Positions 17,353 through 26,459 are shown, counted from the first letter of the stretch. The stretch is 64,000 bases of DNA from Desulfitobacterium chlororespirans DSM 11544 (GCF_900143285.1 NZ_FRDN01000016.1:62001-126000), one strand, 5' to 3'. A program made the numbers and translations. The notes: generated by a model not told the origin, from the sequence alone.

Positions 17353-18630
17353 TTAAAATAGGCTGTTTCTATAGACTAAAGGCGTAACTCCTATATATTT
17401 GCGGAAGACTTTGGCAAAATGACTCTGGTTTTGAAAGCCGACGGCCAATGCCACATCTTTGACACTGAATTCGGGTTTTTTCAAGAGTTCCACGGCTTTC
17501 TCCACCCGGACGCGGGTTAAGTAATCATTAAATGTACAATCCAATTGCTGCCGAAAGAGTCTGGAAAGGTGAGAAGGACTGATAAAGAGGTGCTCGGCTG
17601 CATCCGCAATTGTTAAAGGCTGGGCATGATTGTGCAGAATGAAGGATCGGGCATCCTTGACCAGGCTTAAATGTTTTTTATCAGCTAAGATAAAGATGTT
17701 TTCCAGAAACTCATCAACAATCTGTTTAATGAAATAGATGATCTCCTCTACCCGCTCCATATTCTCCAGTTTTTTGTAGAATGTACTGAGAATGGTCACG
17801 GCTTGTTCCGCGTCGGAACCTCCCTCCACGGCGGCCCGGGATGTTAAAGCGGCCAACTCAACGATTCTGTCTTTGGCTAATTGGGGCTCACCTGTGGATT
17901 TCGTGTAGATTTTGATGATTAAGTTTTCCAAAGTAGCAAAGGCTCTTGATTTATCCCCAAGTCGAATGTATTGCAGAAATCTTCTTTCGTCTTTTAAGAT
18001 GGATTCATAAGAAATATCCGTTCTCCGGGGGCCCTTTTTGCGCTTGAGTATTTGGTCATGGAGCTGCTGTTGCAAGACCTTGTAGGCTTTCTCCTCTTCA
18101 AAGGCCCGAAGATTGTTTTTAAGGATATGGCTGACCACCACAAAGAGAAGATTAGCGGCAGCCTGGGCCTGGTCGGCGGATATGATGGAGAGATTGGGAA
18201 CCGCTTGATTTAATTCCTCGGGGTCGATTTTAAGCCCTTTACTAATATCCTGTAATTCCTGAATAAAAAAGCGATCCGGCTTCCAGAGGAGAACTTGACC
18301 ACAGATAATGCTTCCCAAAGTAATGTCTTTGCTAAGGATGGGAACAGCCCAGATCACAAGGCCTGCATGGCAACGGAAGAAATAGGGTTCATCCCATTTG
18401 ACGGCTTCACTGGTAGCCCGTTTATAGGAATCGATACAGCGTTTATTGCCCTGAGGATTGTTGCGGATGCATTGGCAGAAAGGAGACCTGTCTAAACTTC
18501 CCGGAATGGAAAAGGTCTCACCGCGATAGTTGACGGCCTCGATTCTAAGGCCTGTGGCCTGTGTAAAATTGCCCAATATATTTTCCAGGTAAGAAGGATC
18601 AAAGAAGCCTTCCAGACTAGACCGATTCAT
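17353..18630 (-). CDS. PocR-domain AraC-family transcription regulator
   Basis: A 425-residue regulator. The N-terminal PocR sensory domain (residues about 5-170) has the cysteine pattern FCQCIRNNPQGNKRC and FFRCHAGL and probably binds a small ligand. The AraC DNA-binding domain at the C-terminus has two helix-turn-helix motifs (HLFISPSHLSRLFR and DVALAVGFQNQSHFAKVF). PocR-AraC proteins often control B12-dependent pathways. Three ATG codons and a GTG run in frame (18639, 18636, 18633, 18630); I use the last, which is best spaced from the AGG at 18640-18642, but cannot decide. It faces away from the second BCCT gene and probably controls it. Confidence 0.9.
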   Translation of the reverse strand: MNRSSLEGFFDPSYLENILGNFTQATGLRIEAVNYRGETFSIPGSLDRSPFCQCIRNNPQGNKRCIDSYKRATSEAVKWDEPYFFRCHAGLVIWAVPILSKDITLGSIICGQVLLWKPDRFFIQELQDISKGLKIDPEELNQAVPNLSIISADQAQAAANLLFVVVSHILKNNLRAFEEEKAYKVLQQQLHDQILKRKKGPRRTDISYESILKDERRFLQYIRLGDKSRAFATLENLIIKIYTKSTGEPQLAKDRIVELAALTSRAAVEGGSDAEQAVTILSTFYKKLENMERVEEIIYFIKQIVDEFLENIFILADKKHLSLVKDARSFILHNHAQPLTIADAAEHLFISPSHLSRLFRQQLDCTFNDYLTRVRVEKAVELLKKPEFSVKDVALAVGFQNQSHFAKVFRKYIGVTPLVYRNSLF

Positions 18631-18648
18631 CATCATCACCTATGCTTC

Positions 18649-18660
18649 TTGAAATTTCAA
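18649..18660. promoter_or_regulatory. Palindrome in the divergent regulator/transporter region
   Basis: TTGAAATTTCAA is a perfect 12-bp palindrome lying 10-20 bp upstream of the regulator start, in the only gap between the divergent genes. It is a candidate operator for the PocR-AraC protein, though AraC proteins more often use direct repeats. Confidence 0.4.
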
Positions 18661-18739
18661 AATAGAGTGATAACAGGTGTCTATACCATACTATAGGCTA
18701 AATGAAGAGAAAAATCCAGAGATAGAGGGGAGAATGGAT

Positions 18740-20338
18740 ATGGAAACCGAAACAAATTCCAAGAACAATAAAGTTCTCAATAGGCAGCCTAAAACCGCGA
18801 ATTGGGCGCTATTGGGGAATATTGATCCCTATGTGTTTATCATTTCAGCTCTGTTAGCGGTGGGTTTTCTCCTTTGGGGTGTGGTTGATTCTGAAGGGCT
18901 GAGCCATGTCTCTAATACCATTCTTGATTACATCATTCAGCAGTGGGGCTGGTTGTTCATTGTGGGAATTCTTTTTTTCCTGCTTTTTTGCCTTTACTTA
19001 GCCTTCAGCCGCTACGGCGATATCAAACTGGGAGGCCAGGATACCTTACCGGAATACAGCACCTTCTCCTGGTTTGCCATGCTTTTCGGTTGTGGCATGG
19101 GAGTGGGGTTAGTATTCTGGTCCATTGCTGAGCCCATCAATCATTTTCTCAACCCTCCGTCTTATGTCAGTGCTCTTAGCCCATCACAGTCAGCTGAATG
19201 GTCTTTAGCCATCTCCTTTTTTCACTGGGGGCTCAGCGCCTGGGCTTCTTTTGTCCTGATCGGGCTGGCCATGGGGGTCATTATTTTCCGCAATAAGATG
19301 CCGATGCTCTTGAGCAGCTGCTTTTATCCACTGTTAGGGGATAGAATCTATGGCCCTATCGGCAAATTAATTGATATTATTACCCTTTGGGCATCGCTTT
19401 TTGGTATGACAACCACCATCGGTCTGGGTACCAAGCAGCTGGCGGCAGGAATTACTTATAATTACGGCATTCCTCAAGGTATTCCCTTGCTTTTAGGAAT
19501 ATTGGCCATCGTCATTATCTGTTATCTGATTTCAGCTTGTACTCCTAACCTGAAAGGAATAAAAATAGGTTCCGATCTGAGTTTAATTGCCACCGGAGGC
19601 CTTCTCCTTTTCGTCTTTCTCTTCGGTCCCACGAAATTTATTATGGATATGTTTGTCAACAGTACAGGGGTTTATATTCAGAACTTTTTTGCTATGAGTC
19701 TCTGGACGGATCCCATAGGACAGAGCGGCTGGCTGGGCAGCTGGACAATATTTTATTGGGCTTGGTGGATTGCCTGGGCCCCCTTTGTCGGTATGTTCAT
19801 CGCCAAGATTTCGAAAGGGCGCACTATCAAAGAATTCGTCCTGGGCGCTTTGATCGCGCCTACTCTTCTGGATATGATCTTTTTTGGCATTTTCGGGGGG
19901 ACTTCGTTGAGCCTTGAACTTAATCAAGTGTCCCAGGGTATTTTGGCCAATGCTATTAATGTGGATATTTCCAGTGCGGTATTCGTTTTGTTTGAACAGT
20001 TTCCCTTCCGGGAGATCACTTCACTCATATTAATCTTTGTCATCTTTACCTTCTTTGTCGTATCGGCTGATTCATGCACTATCGTCCTGGGTATGCTCTC
20101 CAGCGGAGGGAACGAAAACCCAAGGATTCCCTTAAAGCTGTTTTGGGGAATAGCGATGGGAGCTGCTGCAGGGCTGCTGCTGATGCTCGGGGATGGAGGG
20201 TTGGATGCCCTGCAAATGGCCTCGATCCTGGGTGGATTTCCCTTCTTGTTCATTATGTTTGCCATTTGCTACAGTATTATTAAAACGTTAAGAAGGGAAA
20301 AATCGACAAACCTTGTTGGAATTCGAGAGAGGAATTAA
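18740..20338 (+). CDS. Second BCCT-family transporter
   Basis: A 532-residue membrane protein with about 12 hydrophobic segments. The BCCT motifs are FGCGMGVGLVFWSIAEP and FYWAWWIAWAPFVGMF (about 339-354), then SKGRTIKEF. It has a longer hydrophilic N-terminus than the first transporter and diverges from it through most of its length, so it probably takes a different substrate. ATG 18740 has GAGGGGAG 8 bases upstream; the start at 18677 lacks a ribosome site. It is divergent from the PocR-AraC gene and is probably its target. Confidence 0.92.
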   Translation: METETNSKNNKVLNRQPKTANWALLGNIDPYVFIISALLAVGFLLWGVVDSEGLSHVSNTILDYIIQQWGWLFIVGILFFLLFCLYLAFSRYGDIKLGGQDTLPEYSTFSWFAMLFGCGMGVGLVFWSIAEPINHFLNPPSYVSALSPSQSAEWSLAISFFHWGLSAWASFVLIGLAMGVIIFRNKMPMLLSSCFYPLLGDRIYGPIGKLIDIITLWASLFGMTTTIGLGTKQLAAGITYNYGIPQGIPLLLGILAIVIICYLISACTPNLKGIKIGSDLSLIATGGLLLFVFLFGPTKFIMDMFVNSTGVYIQNFFAMSLWTDPIGQSGWLGSWTIFYWAWWIAWAPFVGMFIAKISKGRTIKEFVLGALIAPTLLDMIFFGIFGGTSLSLELNQVSQGILANAINVDISSAVFVLFEQFPFREITSLILIFVIFTFFVVSADSCTIVLGMLSSGGNENPRIPLKLFWGIAMGAAAGLLLMLGDGGLDALQMASILGGFPFLFIMFAICYSIIKTLRREKSTNLVGIRERN

Positions 20339-20374
20339 AGGGAAATGTGGAGAAAACCCCATATTACTTAGGGG

Positions 20375-21022
20375 ATGATGAGTAACCCTGAGGATTATGG
20401 GGTGATTTTGTTGGAGCGGAAGATCCGTTACCTTTGGTGGGGAGTTTTAGGTCTTTTGATCGTGGCAGCGGTCTGGAAATTTATCCTGCCTCACAACTCG
20501 GCCGTCATGGTGGAGAGGGCGGTTGAAAATCGGGAAATCATCGTTTACGTGTCCGGGGCGGTGGAGAAGCCTGGGTTGGTTCATTTGCCGGTGAATGCCC
20601 GCTTGAATGACGCTTTGCAGCAGGTGGGCCCTTTGCCTGAAGCGAACATCGATCAGATCAATCCTGCGGAGAAATTAAAGGACGGTCAGAAGATCATCGT
20701 GCCTTATAAACCGGTACTGCAGCTGCAGCCTGCGGCACTTCCAGCTGCTGGATCCCAGGAGCCCCAGGGACAGACCGCCACGGCTAACCTTAGCCCGAGT
20801 GCAGGTGCCGCATCAGGCTCCCCTAATTTAATTAATATCAATACAGCCGATGCCGCCGAATTGGATAAGCTGCCGGGGATTGGGCCTGCGCTGGCTGAAC
20901 GGATTATTCAATATCGGATCGAGCATGGTCTTTTTCTGCAGCCTGAGGATTTGAAAAAGGTTTCCGGTATTGGGAATAAGACCTATGCCAAGATGGCTGA
21001 TCTGGTCACGGTGGGGCCATGA
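20375..21022 (+). CDS. comEA: Competence DNA receptor ComEA
   Basis: A 215-residue membrane-anchored DNA-binding protein for transformation. One membrane segment lies at about 21-37. An SLBB domain follows (IIVYVSGAVEKPGLVHLP, about 51-110), then a Pro/Ala/Gln linker and a C-terminal helix-hairpin-helix DNA-binding domain (INTADAAELDKLPGIGPALA to GIGNKTYAKM). Two adjacent ATG codons (20375, 20378) follow GGGG. It overlaps comEC by 4 nt (ATGA). The comEB gene that separates them in Bacillus is absent. Confidence 0.94.
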   Translation: MMSNPEDYGVILLERKIRYLWWGVLGLLIVAAVWKFILPHNSAVMVERAVENREIIVYVSGAVEKPGLVHLPVNARLNDALQQVGPLPEANIDQINPAEKLKDGQKIIVPYKPVLQLQPAALPAAGSQEPQGQTATANLSPSAGAASGSPNLININTADAAELDKLPGIGPALAERIIQYRIEHGLFLQPEDLKKVSGIGNKTYAKMADLVTVGP

Positions 21023-23679
21023 GGGATCCATGGACTAGACGCTTAGCCGCCTTGCTTATGGGTGGTTTAATAGGAGTTTACACCCCAGAACCCATGTGGT
21101 GGATTGTTCTGGGGATTTTCCTATGGGTGCTGCTGCGCATCTTCTTCTGGAGACCCCTGGATTTCTTCGGCCCTGAGTTGCGGCCAGAAATCCTCATCCT
21201 CTGTGCCAGTATCCTGGTGGGATTTGGGTTTGGGCAGACGGGAAAATTGGCATTGGCTCCGCCCCTTACTATGAGCCATGTTCAGGTTACGGGTGGGTTG
21301 CAGGATTGGTCTCTTCATGAGGAGGGGGCCGTAGGGTTATTCGAAATTCTGGGACCTGTGGATGCTCCGGAGCCATCTCTTGATGGAGAGGAGTATTCAG
21401 AGGAAGGTCCGAGGGCTGGAGACTTTTTTAAAAAAAAATACCGTCTGCGGGTTTATTTTGATGTTGAGGGAAATCTTCCGGCGGGGTGGGATCTTGTTCG
21501 GCCGGGGGATACGCTGGCATTTACGGCCAAGATCGAGCAGCCCAAGCCTCCGGGAACTCAAGGTCAGTTTGATTATCCCCTGTATAACGCTGTCCGTGGC
21601 CTTTCGGGATGGATTACCGCCCAAGGTGAGGCAGAGATACTGAGGACCGGCACCGCTGGCTTAAGCTGGCGGGTTCGGAACCATGTACAGGAGCTTCTGG
21701 CAGACTATCCTCAAGCCCAGACCAGCCTGCTGGAAGGAATTTTGTTCGGGGATACAAGCAGGATACCGGAAGGAGCCTTGGAAAGTTATCGGATTACAGG
21801 GGTCTATCATGTCTTTTCGGCATCCGGTTCCAATGTGGCCTTTCTCCTGCTCCTTTGCTGGAACTTTTTGTTTTTTCTGCCTCGTTCGTGGCGAGTGGGA
21901 ATAACCCTTGTCCTATTGGTTTTTTATGCCCTGCTCTGTGGAGGTAATCCGCCGATTCTGCGGGCAACGATCATGGCGGTCTTTGTTTTATTAGGAAGAT
22001 TGGGGAAGGGGAGAGAAGCTGGAAGAGGAAATGGCTGCAGGAGCCTCTTGCTTGCGGCCTTCCTGCTCTTTATATGGCAGCCATTAATCCTCAAAGATAT
22101 AGGGTTTCAGCTTTCCTTTATGGCCACCTGGGGAATTCTTATCTTAAGTGCTGACCTGGAGAAAATGTCATGGGTCAGGGATTGGCCCAAGTCGATCAAG
22201 AGTGCCTTTTCCATGACCTGTGCCGCCCAGGCTGCTACCCTGCCCCTGATGATAGGTGCCTTTCACCGCTTATCCATTATCGGAGTTCTGGCCAATCTTT
22301 TGGCCCTGTTTGTATTGGGAAGTATTTTTGAACTGGGAATTCTTGCTGTTTTTCTCTCCTTCATTCCTCAGATTGCATTGCCCTTATTTCAGGTCAGCCT
22401 TTGGCTTTTAACTGGGGTAAGTGAATTTCTTATGCAGCTGGCCCGGATTCCTTGGGCGGATGTTTGGGTGGTGAATCCCGGACCTCTCTTTTGGGTATGT
22501 TGGTATGGCTGGTTTCTTGTACTTCTTGTGGGGAAGGAAAAGGTTGGCTTTATAATCAGGGTGGGGTTGGGGAACTTGTATCGGGTTGGTCAACCTTGGA
22601 TTATACGGGGGATTGCTTTGATGAGACCACTTGGGGCAGTCCTGCAAAAGGTAATGCCCCAAAGTGAGAGATGGTGGTCAAAATGCCGGGAATTCATCAA
22701 TCAGAATAGGAAGGGCCAAGAGAGTTCCAGGGCTGGGTGGGCAAAGCTGGGGATTAAAGGGGAAAGAGTCCTGGCCGTGGTTCTCCTGCTGCTTTTCTTA
22801 TGGAGTCCCTGGAACGCACCGGGTGTTCTTCAAGTGACTTTTATCGATGTGGGGCAGGGGGACTGCATTCTCATTGAGACGCCAGAAGAAATCCGGATTA
22901 TGGTGGATACAGGGCCTAAGACCAGTACTTTTGACGCAGGGGAGCGGGTTATTGTGCCTTACCTCCTTCAGCGAGGGATCAAGCGCCTGGATGCCCTTAT
23001 TCTGACCCATCCTCATGGAGATCATGTAGGTGGGGCCGGGGCAATTCTTGAGACTATTCCCGTGGGCTGGGTGGGGATTCCTGAGGATGGATTGAACTGG
23101 CTGAATTATGACTCCTTTGGGGAGGGGCAGGCAGAAGATAGTTCTCAGAATGGGTGGGGAGAAGGCGGGCCGGACCGGGAGCTCATCAAGATGCTGGAGA
23201 AGATGACCCTGGAAAGGTTGTCCCGTGGCGATCAATTGACTTTGGATTCCCAGATTACGCTCACTGTGATCGCCCCTGGTGAAGTATTGAAGGGAACCAA
23301 ATCTGATGAGAATAATAATTGCCTTGTTTTGCGTTTGGAAAACCAAGCGGGACAAAGTGTGCTCTTAACGGGAGATATGGAAGAAGAGCAGATGGAAGAA
23401 ATTTATGGCTCGGGGCAGAACTATGAAGCAGACGTGTTCAAAATCCCTCACCATGGCAGCCGCTATTCCTTAATGACGGATATGCTGGCTCAGATCAATC
23501 CCCAAGCGGTGGTGATTCCCGTAGGGAAGAACTCTTTCGGTCATCCCAGCCCACAAGTTCTGGAGTACTGGAGTGAGCGGCAGGTTCCTATTTATAGGAC
23601 GGATGAGGACGGGACCATTCAGATAAAACTTGATGGGATATCTGTGGAGGTTATCACCGGCAGGAATAGGATAAATTGA
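21019..23679 (+). CDS. comEC: DNA uptake channel ComEC/Rec2
   Basis: An 886-residue polytopic membrane protein that forms the channel for single-stranded DNA entry. An N-terminal DUF4131-type region is followed by the Competence domain with many membrane segments (SGSNVAFLLLL, GGNPPILRATIMA, FQLSFMATWGIL). The C-terminal metallo-beta-lactamase domain has LTHPHGDHVGGAG near residue 662, LLTGDMEEEQ and KIPHHGSRYS, which is the proposed nuclease. The length is full for the family. It is translated with comEA and followed by a terminator. Confidence 0.96.
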   Translation: MRDPWTRRLAALLMGGLIGVYTPEPMWWIVLGIFLWVLLRIFFWRPLDFFGPELRPEILILCASILVGFGFGQTGKLALAPPLTMSHVQVTGGLQDWSLHEEGAVGLFEILGPVDAPEPSLDGEEYSEEGPRAGDFFKKKYRLRVYFDVEGNLPAGWDLVRPGDTLAFTAKIEQPKPPGTQGQFDYPLYNAVRGLSGWITAQGEAEILRTGTAGLSWRVRNHVQELLADYPQAQTSLLEGILFGDTSRIPEGALESYRITGVYHVFSASGSNVAFLLLLCWNFLFFLPRSWRVGITLVLLVFYALLCGGNPPILRATIMAVFVLLGRLGKGREAGRGNGCRSLLLAAFLLFIWQPLILKDIGFQLSFMATWGILILSADLEKMSWVRDWPKSIKSAFSMTCAAQAATLPLMIGAFHRLSIIGVLANLLALFVLGSIFELGILAVFLSFIPQIALPLFQVSLWLLTGVSEFLMQLARIPWADVWVVNPGPLFWVCWYGWFLVLLVGKEKVGFIIRVGLGNLYRVGQPWIIRGIALMRPLGAVLQKVMPQSERWWSKCREFINQNRKGQESSRAGWAKLGIKGERVLAVVLLLLFLWSPWNAPGVLQVTFIDVGQGDCILIETPEEIRIMVDTGPKTSTFDAGERVIVPYLLQRGIKRLDALILTHPHGDHVGGAGAILETIPVGWVGIPEDGLNWLNYDSFGEGQAEDSSQNGWGEGGPDRELIKMLEKMTLERLSRGDQLTLDSQITLTVIAPGEVLKGTKSDENNNCLVLRLENQAGQSVLLTGDMEEEQMEEIYGSGQNYEADVFKIPHHGSRYSLMTDMLAQINPQAVVIPVGKNSFGHPSPQVLEYWSERQVPIYRTDEDGTIQIKLDGISVEVITGRNRIN

Positions 23680-23724
23680 AGAAACACTTTTAAGAAGCGC
23701 AGTGCAAATTAAATTTAAAAAAAT

Positions 23725-23742
23725 TATACATATAAATGTATA
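23725..23742. repeat. AT-rich inverted repeat after comEC
   Basis: TATACAT-ATAA-ATGTATA is a perfect inverted repeat about 45 nt after the comEC stop. It could be an operator or a remnant; no gene was found in this gap. Confidence 0.4.
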
Positions 23743-23802
23743 AAACTTAATGAGGTGGTAAGAATAGGAAGGAACATCTCTTTTCTCCTCCTCTTTCTTT
23801 TG

Positions 23803-23831
23803 CCCCTTCAGTTTTGGAGGGGTCTTTTCTT
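23803..23831 (+). terminator. Terminator of comEA-comEC
   Basis: CCCCTTC (23803-23809) pairs with GGAGGGG (23816-23822), followed by TCTTTTCTTT. Confidence 0.7.
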
Positions 23832-23860
23832 TTGCTTTCCTGCCTCTCCTTGGTTACAAT
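23832..23860 (+). promoter_or_regulatory. Promoter candidate for holA
   Basis: TTGCTT (23832-23837) and TACAAT (23855-23860) are 17 bp apart, directly after the comEC terminator and 22 bp before holA. Confidence 0.6.
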
Positions 23861-23881
23861 AAGAGGGTAGGAGGGGCTGTT

Positions 23882-24880
23882 ATGTGGGAAGTAGATCAAG
23901 TTCGACAAGGAATTGTCAAGAATCAAATTCCTCCCGTCAATCTTTGGTATGGTGAGGAACGGTTTTTTATTCAAGAAGCTCTTCATGTGTTAAAGAATAG
24001 TTATCTTGCCCAAGATCCATCGGGCAGTGGTATAGAAATTCTATCCGGAAAAAGTACCGGCCCGGAGCAGATTGTGGAAATCGCCAATACGGTCTCTTTT
24101 TTTGGCGGCAAACTGATTATCGTTGAAGACATTCCCTATTTTCAAGATGGTCAAGGGGATGCCTTGGAACCCTTTTTCGCTTATTTTGAAAATCCCAATC
24201 CAGGGACTTGTATTGTTTTTCTTGCCCAAAGTGTGAATCGTGGACGGAAGTTCTTTAAAACTATCGAGAAAAAGGGGTCAATCTTGGAATTCGGCAGCCC
24301 CAAGCGACAGCAGGAATGGAGCGCTTGGCTGGATCGGGAATTGGCTTCCCGGGGTAAAACCATGAAACCCCAAGTCAAGGCTCTTTTTCTGGAGTGGGGA
24401 GGACATCAGGTAGGGGCCCTGAGCCAGGAGTTGGATAAGCTCGCTTTATATGTGGAGGGCAAAGAAATCCGGGCAGAAGATGTCAGGAGCCTGGTGCCCC
24501 AGGCTGTGGAGGCCACTGTCTTTGAACTCCTGGATGCTGTAGCGGCCCGTTCCTCGAAGGAAGCGGTGCAAAAGCTTCAACAAGTGCTGCGCCAGGAACA
24601 TTCCTTAAAAGTCCTAACCCTATTATCCCGTCAGGTTCGCCTGCTCCTCGGGGCACGAGCGATGCGGCAACAGGGCAAGGGTGTGGAGGAGGCTCCCCGA
24701 CTCTTGGGTATTAAACCCTACGAAGCTCAAAAGATATGGCAGAAGGCAGCCCTGTTGACCTGGGAACAATTATCCTGGGCCTTAAGAGAGTGTCTGGAGA
24801 CGGATGTGGGTATCAAGACGGGAAAAGGGGATCCTGAATTTTTGTTGGAGCTGATGGTTGTCAAATTCTGTGAAACATGA
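23882..24880 (+). CDS. holA: DNA polymerase III delta subunit
   Basis: A 332-residue clamp-loader subunit that opens the beta sliding clamp. Family patterns are NLWYGEERFFIQEAL near the start, ANTVSFFGGKLIIVED, IVFLAQSVNRGRKFFK and LSQELDKLALY. It has no Walker ATP site, as expected for delta. The place between comEC and rpsT is the same as in Bacillus. It has its own promoter candidate. Confidence 0.95.
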   Translation: MWEVDQVRQGIVKNQIPPVNLWYGEERFFIQEALHVLKNSYLAQDPSGSGIEILSGKSTGPEQIVEIANTVSFFGGKLIIVEDIPYFQDGQGDALEPFFAYFENPNPGTCIVFLAQSVNRGRKFFKTIEKKGSILEFGSPKRQQEWSAWLDRELASRGKTMKPQVKALFLEWGGHQVGALSQELDKLALYVEGKEIRAEDVRSLVPQAVEATVFELLDAVAARSSKEAVQKLQQVLRQEHSLKVLTLLSRQVRLLLGARAMRQQGKGVEEAPRLLGIKPYEAQKIWQKAALLTWEQLSWALRECLETDVGIKTGKGDPEFLLELMVVKFCET

Positions 24881-24992
24881 GACTGGAAAACCATCAGTCA
24901 TGTATGTGATTTGATTACTAATACCGCTCGTGCCGGGAGCGGGGAGGCTCCTAATGAGAAAGGCATTTGAGGTAATAATAGGAGGGCATAAA

Positions 24993-25424
24993 ATGAGCAA
25001 CATAGAGGGATTTAATGTCGAGTCGGATCAATGGATTGTTAAGAAGTTGTATAGTCTTATAGAATCAGATGAGGAAGCAAGAAAAAGTGGCGAACCGGCA
25101 ACTCGTCCATATGTTTTAGAGGGGCAACCTGAAGATGAGAAGGTGACTATATTCTCAACTGAAAAAACTTATCGTGAGGCAATTGATGCGGCTATAAAAT
25201 ATGCATATGATCAATCATCTAAACAAACACGTATCATCCTTTTTTTTGATGGATATGTAAGGTTAAAAGGGGTTCGTCGAGATGCATTTTTGTATCAGGT
25301 TTATAGCAAGGATGGTACATGGCTCCAATTTGCACAGGCGTATCAACCAAAGGGATTATTCAGACAATATAAGAGGAAAGGTGATCTTGTGTTTGTCCGT
25401 GAGGTAGAAACCCCTGGCAGATGA
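24993..25424 (+). CDS. Hypothetical protein of 143 residues
   Basis: I do not recognise this protein. It is soluble, charged and has no signal peptide or membrane segment. The middle shows KTYREAIDAAIKYAYD (helix) then an alternating stretch IILFFDGYVRLKGVRRDAF, which suggests an alpha/beta fold. ATG 24993 has GGAGGG 6 bases upstream; an in-frame ATG at 24954 also exists. Its codons are more AT-rich (ATA, AGA, CAA, TAT) than those of holA or spoIIP, which hints at later acquisition. It sits between holA and rpsT, adjacent in Bacillus, and is followed by a very strong hairpin. Confidence 0.75.
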   Translation: MSNIEGFNVESDQWIVKKLYSLIESDEEARKSGEPATRPYVLEGQPEDEKVTIFSTEKTYREAIDAAIKYAYDQSSKQTRIILFFDGYVRLKGVRRDAFLYQVYSKDGTWLQFAQAYQPKGLFRQYKRKGDLVFVREVETPGR

Positions 25425-25556
25425 TATCATCTTAACTCGGACAAGATATGAATCAGTTGACGCCTCTGCCTCTCCAATGTTTAACGGATTATAACACCAA
25501 CATGTGTGGGGAAACAAAGATATTTTTAAAATGGAGCCGCCATATGGCAATATAAG

Positions 25557-25607
25557 AAGAGCGTGTCGCTCTGTGTTCATAATATAAACACAGAGCGACA
25601 CGCTCTT
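25557..25607. terminator. 21-bp perfect hairpin between convergent genes
   Basis: AAGAGCGTGTCGCTCTGTGTT (arm 25557-25577) and its exact complement (25587-25607) enclose a 9-nt loop. It lies between the hypothetical gene and rpsT, which converge, and has T-rich flanks on both sides (TTTCTATGTCGTTTT on the plus strand). It probably acts as a bidirectional terminator. The stem is unusually long. Confidence 0.8.
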
Positions 25608-25646
25608 TCTATGTCGTTTTAATTATTCCTATTGTGTATAGACGAC

Positions 25647-25919
25647 TTAGCCCACCTGCGCAAATTGCTTCGCATAACGCTTGGTTAAGCGGGACTTCTT
25701 GCGAGCAGCCGTGTTTTTGTGCACTAAACCTTTGGAAGAAGCTTTATCCAAAGCGCGGGTAGCTTTATTTAACGCAAGTTTTGCGGTTTCGGCGTCCGTG
25801 CTTAAAGACTCTTCAAAACGACGAATCGTTGTGCGTAAAGTTGATTTGGCAGCCGCATTTTTAATGGTGCGGACTTTAGCGATTTCAACTCTTTTGATTG
25901 CGGACTTAATATTTGGCAC
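25647..25919 (-). CDS. rpsT: 30S ribosomal protein S20
   Basis: A 90-residue, Lys/Arg/Ala-rich helical protein that binds 16S rRNA. The start MPNIKSAIKRVEIAKVR and the KASSKGLVHKNTAARKKSRL segment are family hallmarks. The start at 25919 is preceded by an AAAGGGGGTGACC ribosome site. A promoter candidate on the minus strand lies at 25971-25999. The gene points opposite to holA, as in many Firmicutes. Confidence 0.98.
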   Translation of the reverse strand: MPNIKSAIKRVEIAKVRTIKNAAAKSTLRTTIRRFEESLSTDAETAKLALNKATRALDKASSKGLVHKNTAARKKSRLTKRYAKQFAQVG

Positions 25920-25970
25920 TTTTGGTCACCCCCTTTGGATCGAATCTTTCCATCAGATTACGCAAAGACT

Positions 25971-25999
25971 ATTTTATCATTGAATCCTAAAATTTACAA
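25971..25999 (-). promoter_or_regulatory. Promoter candidate for rpsT
   Basis: On the minus strand TTGTAA (25999-25994) and TAAAAT (25976-25971) are 17 bp apart, about 50 bp upstream of the rpsT start. Confidence 0.6.
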
Positions 26000-26100
26000 G
26001 GATTAATGCAGGATAAATAATATTTATAAAATTGTTCAGACTATAAAGGATGTATTTAGGCTAAATGCCTAGAATTCAATTTGAAATGGAGGAACAACCT

Positions 26101-26433
26101 ATGTTAGGAATGATTGTCCGCTTTCTTGTTTCAGCCGTAGTCCTTCTCTTAGTCAGTTACTTAGTACCCGGTCTCAAAGTCGCCGGCTTTACCGGGGCGC
26201 TCATTGCGGCCGTTGTCATTGCTGTCTTGGGATATGTAGTGGAGCTGGCCTTTGGCCGGGATAAAGTCACCCGTGTGCATCGGGGAGTTGTCGGCTTTTT
26301 AGTATCGGCTGTCGTGATTTATGTCAGCCAGTTTATTGTACCCGGCTCGATTCAAGTCAGCATCATTGGGGCTCTTCTGGCATCCCTGGTCATCGGAATT
26401 GTTGATGCCTTTGTACCTACTGAACTGCGCTAA
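26101..26433 (+). CDS. Phage holin family membrane protein (YvlD type)
   Basis: A 110-residue protein with about four hydrophobic helices (FLVSAVVLLLVSYLVPGL, ALIAAVVIAVLGYVVELAF, GVVGFLVSAVVIYVSQF and IGALLASLVIGIVDAF). It matches the small DUF/holin_4_2 family, to which YvlD belongs. The family name does not prove a lytic role; many members are housekeeping membrane proteins of unknown function. ATG 26101 follows GGAGGAACAACCT. No phage genes are nearby. It occupies the place of gpr in the Bacillus order. Confidence 0.85.
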   Translation: MLGMIVRFLVSAVVLLLVSYLVPGLKVAGFTGALIAAVVIAVLGYVVELAFGRDKVTRVHRGVVGFLVSAVVIYVSQFIVPGSIQVSIIGALLASLVIGIVDAFVPTELR

Positions 26434-26459
26434 ATAAATGCATAAAAGGTTCTAAGAAG

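Noticed and set aside
26101-26433. Prophage remnant suggested by the holin-family gene
   Set aside because: No other phage gene is near, and this family includes many ordinary membrane proteins.
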